Assembly: GCA_020721745.1 (NCBI GenBank)
Contig: DYMC01000033.1
Location: forward strand, 1 to 16,093
DNA length: 16,093 bases
DNA from: Lentisphaera sp.
GTDB taxonomy: Bacteria > Verrucomicrobiota > Lentisphaeria > Victivallales > GWF2-50-93
Direction: 5' to 3'
The position numbers and the translations under genes are program-made. Within the stretch, counting starts at the first letter, position 1. Each line of letters opens with the position of its first letter. Shown piece after piece: positions 15,783-16,093 of this stretch. The notes beneath the pieces are model-generated. The model had not been told where the DNA came from and made no database searches. It saw only the letters and a program-made list of their open reading frames with translations.

Positions 15783-15857
15783 GCCAGCTTAGCTCAGCGG
15801 TAGAGCAACGGTTTTGTAAACCGTCGGTCTCCGGTTCAAATCCGGAAGCTGGCTCCA
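15783..15857 (+). tRNA. tRNA-Thr, anticodon UGU
   Basis: Complete cloverleaf: acceptor GCCAGCT (15783-15789) with AGCTGGC (15847-15853), D stem GCTC/GAGC, anticodon stem ACGGT/ACCGT with loop TTTGTAA giving anticodon TGT, a 5-nt variable loop, and T stem TCCGG/CCGGA around TTCAAAT. The discriminator base is T and the CCA end is encoded at 15855-15857. It reads ACA codons (and probably others by wobble). Confidence 0.98.
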
Positions 15858-15887
15858 GCCCCTCCTCCGCATCCCAAGCCAGAGCTT

Positions 15888-15965
15888 GGGAAAAGCTCCG
15901 CCACGAACTGAACCGAATCACTTTCCGTGGCTCCTGACGAGGGGACCCTGGCTTTTCCCTGATTC
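15888..15965 (+). other. Inverted-repeat-rich segment after the tRNA, possible structured RNA
   Basis: Three sets of complementary segments are nested here. GGGAAAAGC (15888-15896) pairs with GCTTTTCCC (15951-15959). Inside it GCCACG (15900-15905) pairs with CGTGGC (15926-15931). GAATCA (15915-15920), in the inner loop, can pair with TGATTC (15960-15965) just outside the outer stem, which would make a pseudoknot. An alternative hairpin, CCCAAGC (15873-15879) with GCTTGGG (15884-15890), would compete with the outer stem. It does not resemble SRP RNA, tmRNA, RNase P or 6S RNA as far as I can judge. The function is unknown and a chance fold is possible. Confidence 0.3.
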
Positions 15966-15968
15966 CGT

Positions 15969-15997
15969 GATGGTCTTTTTGGCCATCATCCTTTTTT
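15969..15997 (+). terminator. Probable intrinsic terminator for the tRNA transcript
   Basis: GATGGTC (15969-15975) pairs with GGCCATC (15981-15987), one pair being G-T, around a T5 loop. After ATCC there are six T (15992-15997). The T-run is displaced four nt from the stem, so efficiency is uncertain. The position fits the end of a tRNA-plus-downstream-segment transcript. Beyond it, 15998-16093 is AT-rich and I assign nothing there. Confidence 0.5.
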
Positions 15998-16093
15998 GGT
16001 TTTTCAACGCGTGAGTTACATCCCGAAATGACTTTTTAAAGCACTTCGGCGAACGATTTTCACTATTTTTTCTTTTGAATCACCACCTTTCAT

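Noticed and set aside
15873..15890. Hairpin CCCAAGC/GCTTGGG as terminator of the tRNA
   Set aside because: It is followed by AAAAG on the plus strand and by no T-run on either strand.
15724..15921. 65-residue open frame on the minus strand across the tRNA
   Set aside because: It is antisense to tRNA-Thr. The stretch SGFEPETDGLQNRCSTAELSW is the familiar false translation of a reversed tRNA gene.
15916..15987. 23-codon minus-strand frame starting MMAKKTITESGK
   Set aside because: It overlaps the terminator and inverted repeats, lacks a properly spaced ribosome-binding site and has no supporting context.
16016..16093. Short minus-strand frame (25 codons, MKGGDSKEK...) running off the right edge
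   Set aside because: It could be the tail of a gene beyond the window, but it is AT-rich, too short to judge and has no recognisable motif.

Overview
This is a compact bacterial window of about 58% GC (estimated by eye). It has 13 protein genes, one tRNA gene and almost no non-coding space. No mobile element, CRISPR array, prophage or resistance gene is visible. Three features suggest a Gram-negative lineage, possibly in the PVC superphylum (Lentisphaerota, Kiritimatiellota or Verrucomicrobiota): a divergent FtsZ beside FtsA, two consecutive PilB/GspE-type ATPases followed by PilT and PilC, and a lipoprotein-type signal peptide. The phylum is an inference from gene content and protein style; there is no 16S rRNA to confirm it.

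The left arm (about 236-6792, plus strand) starts with icd, encoding an E. coli-like NADP isocitrate dehydrogenase. It is followed at short spacing by ftsA and a highly divergent ftsZ, whose 5' end overlaps ftsA by 20 nt. Next come a predicted lipoprotein of the M28 / glutaminyl-peptide cyclotransferase family and, after a 132-nt AT-rich gap, an unrecognised protein with two membrane segments. A near-perfect intrinsic terminator closes that gene. The dapF start codon (lysine and peptidoglycan precursor synthesis) lies only 11 nt beyond the terminator's T-run. The usual mur/ddl/ftsQ neighbours of ftsA and ftsZ are absent. FtsZ keeps the GTP-binding loops and the C-terminal FtsA-binding peptide but has lost the acidic residues of the catalytic T7 loop.

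The right arm (6804-15637, minus strand) reads as one long operon: pilB-like 2, pilB-like 1, pilT, pilC, a GDP-mannose pyrophosphorylase gene, ruvX, coaX and trpF. It supplies the cytoplasmic motors (two extension-type, one retraction-type) and the inner-membrane platform of a type IV pilus or related type II secretion machine. Its tail is housekeeping genes joined by 4-nt start/stop overlaps. No pilin, secretin, PilM/N/O or prepilin peptidase gene is in the window.

At the right end a tRNA-Thr(UGU) gene with encoded CCA is transcribed away from the pil operon. It is followed by about 140 nt rich in inverted repeats that ends in a probable terminator, possibly a structured RNA. The last roughly 95 nt hold nothing I can assign. 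The observations most worth following are the FtsZ without T7 catalytic residues in an icd-ftsA-ftsZ cluster, the terminator placed directly before dapF, the divergent pair of PilB motors, and the structured segment after the tRNA.
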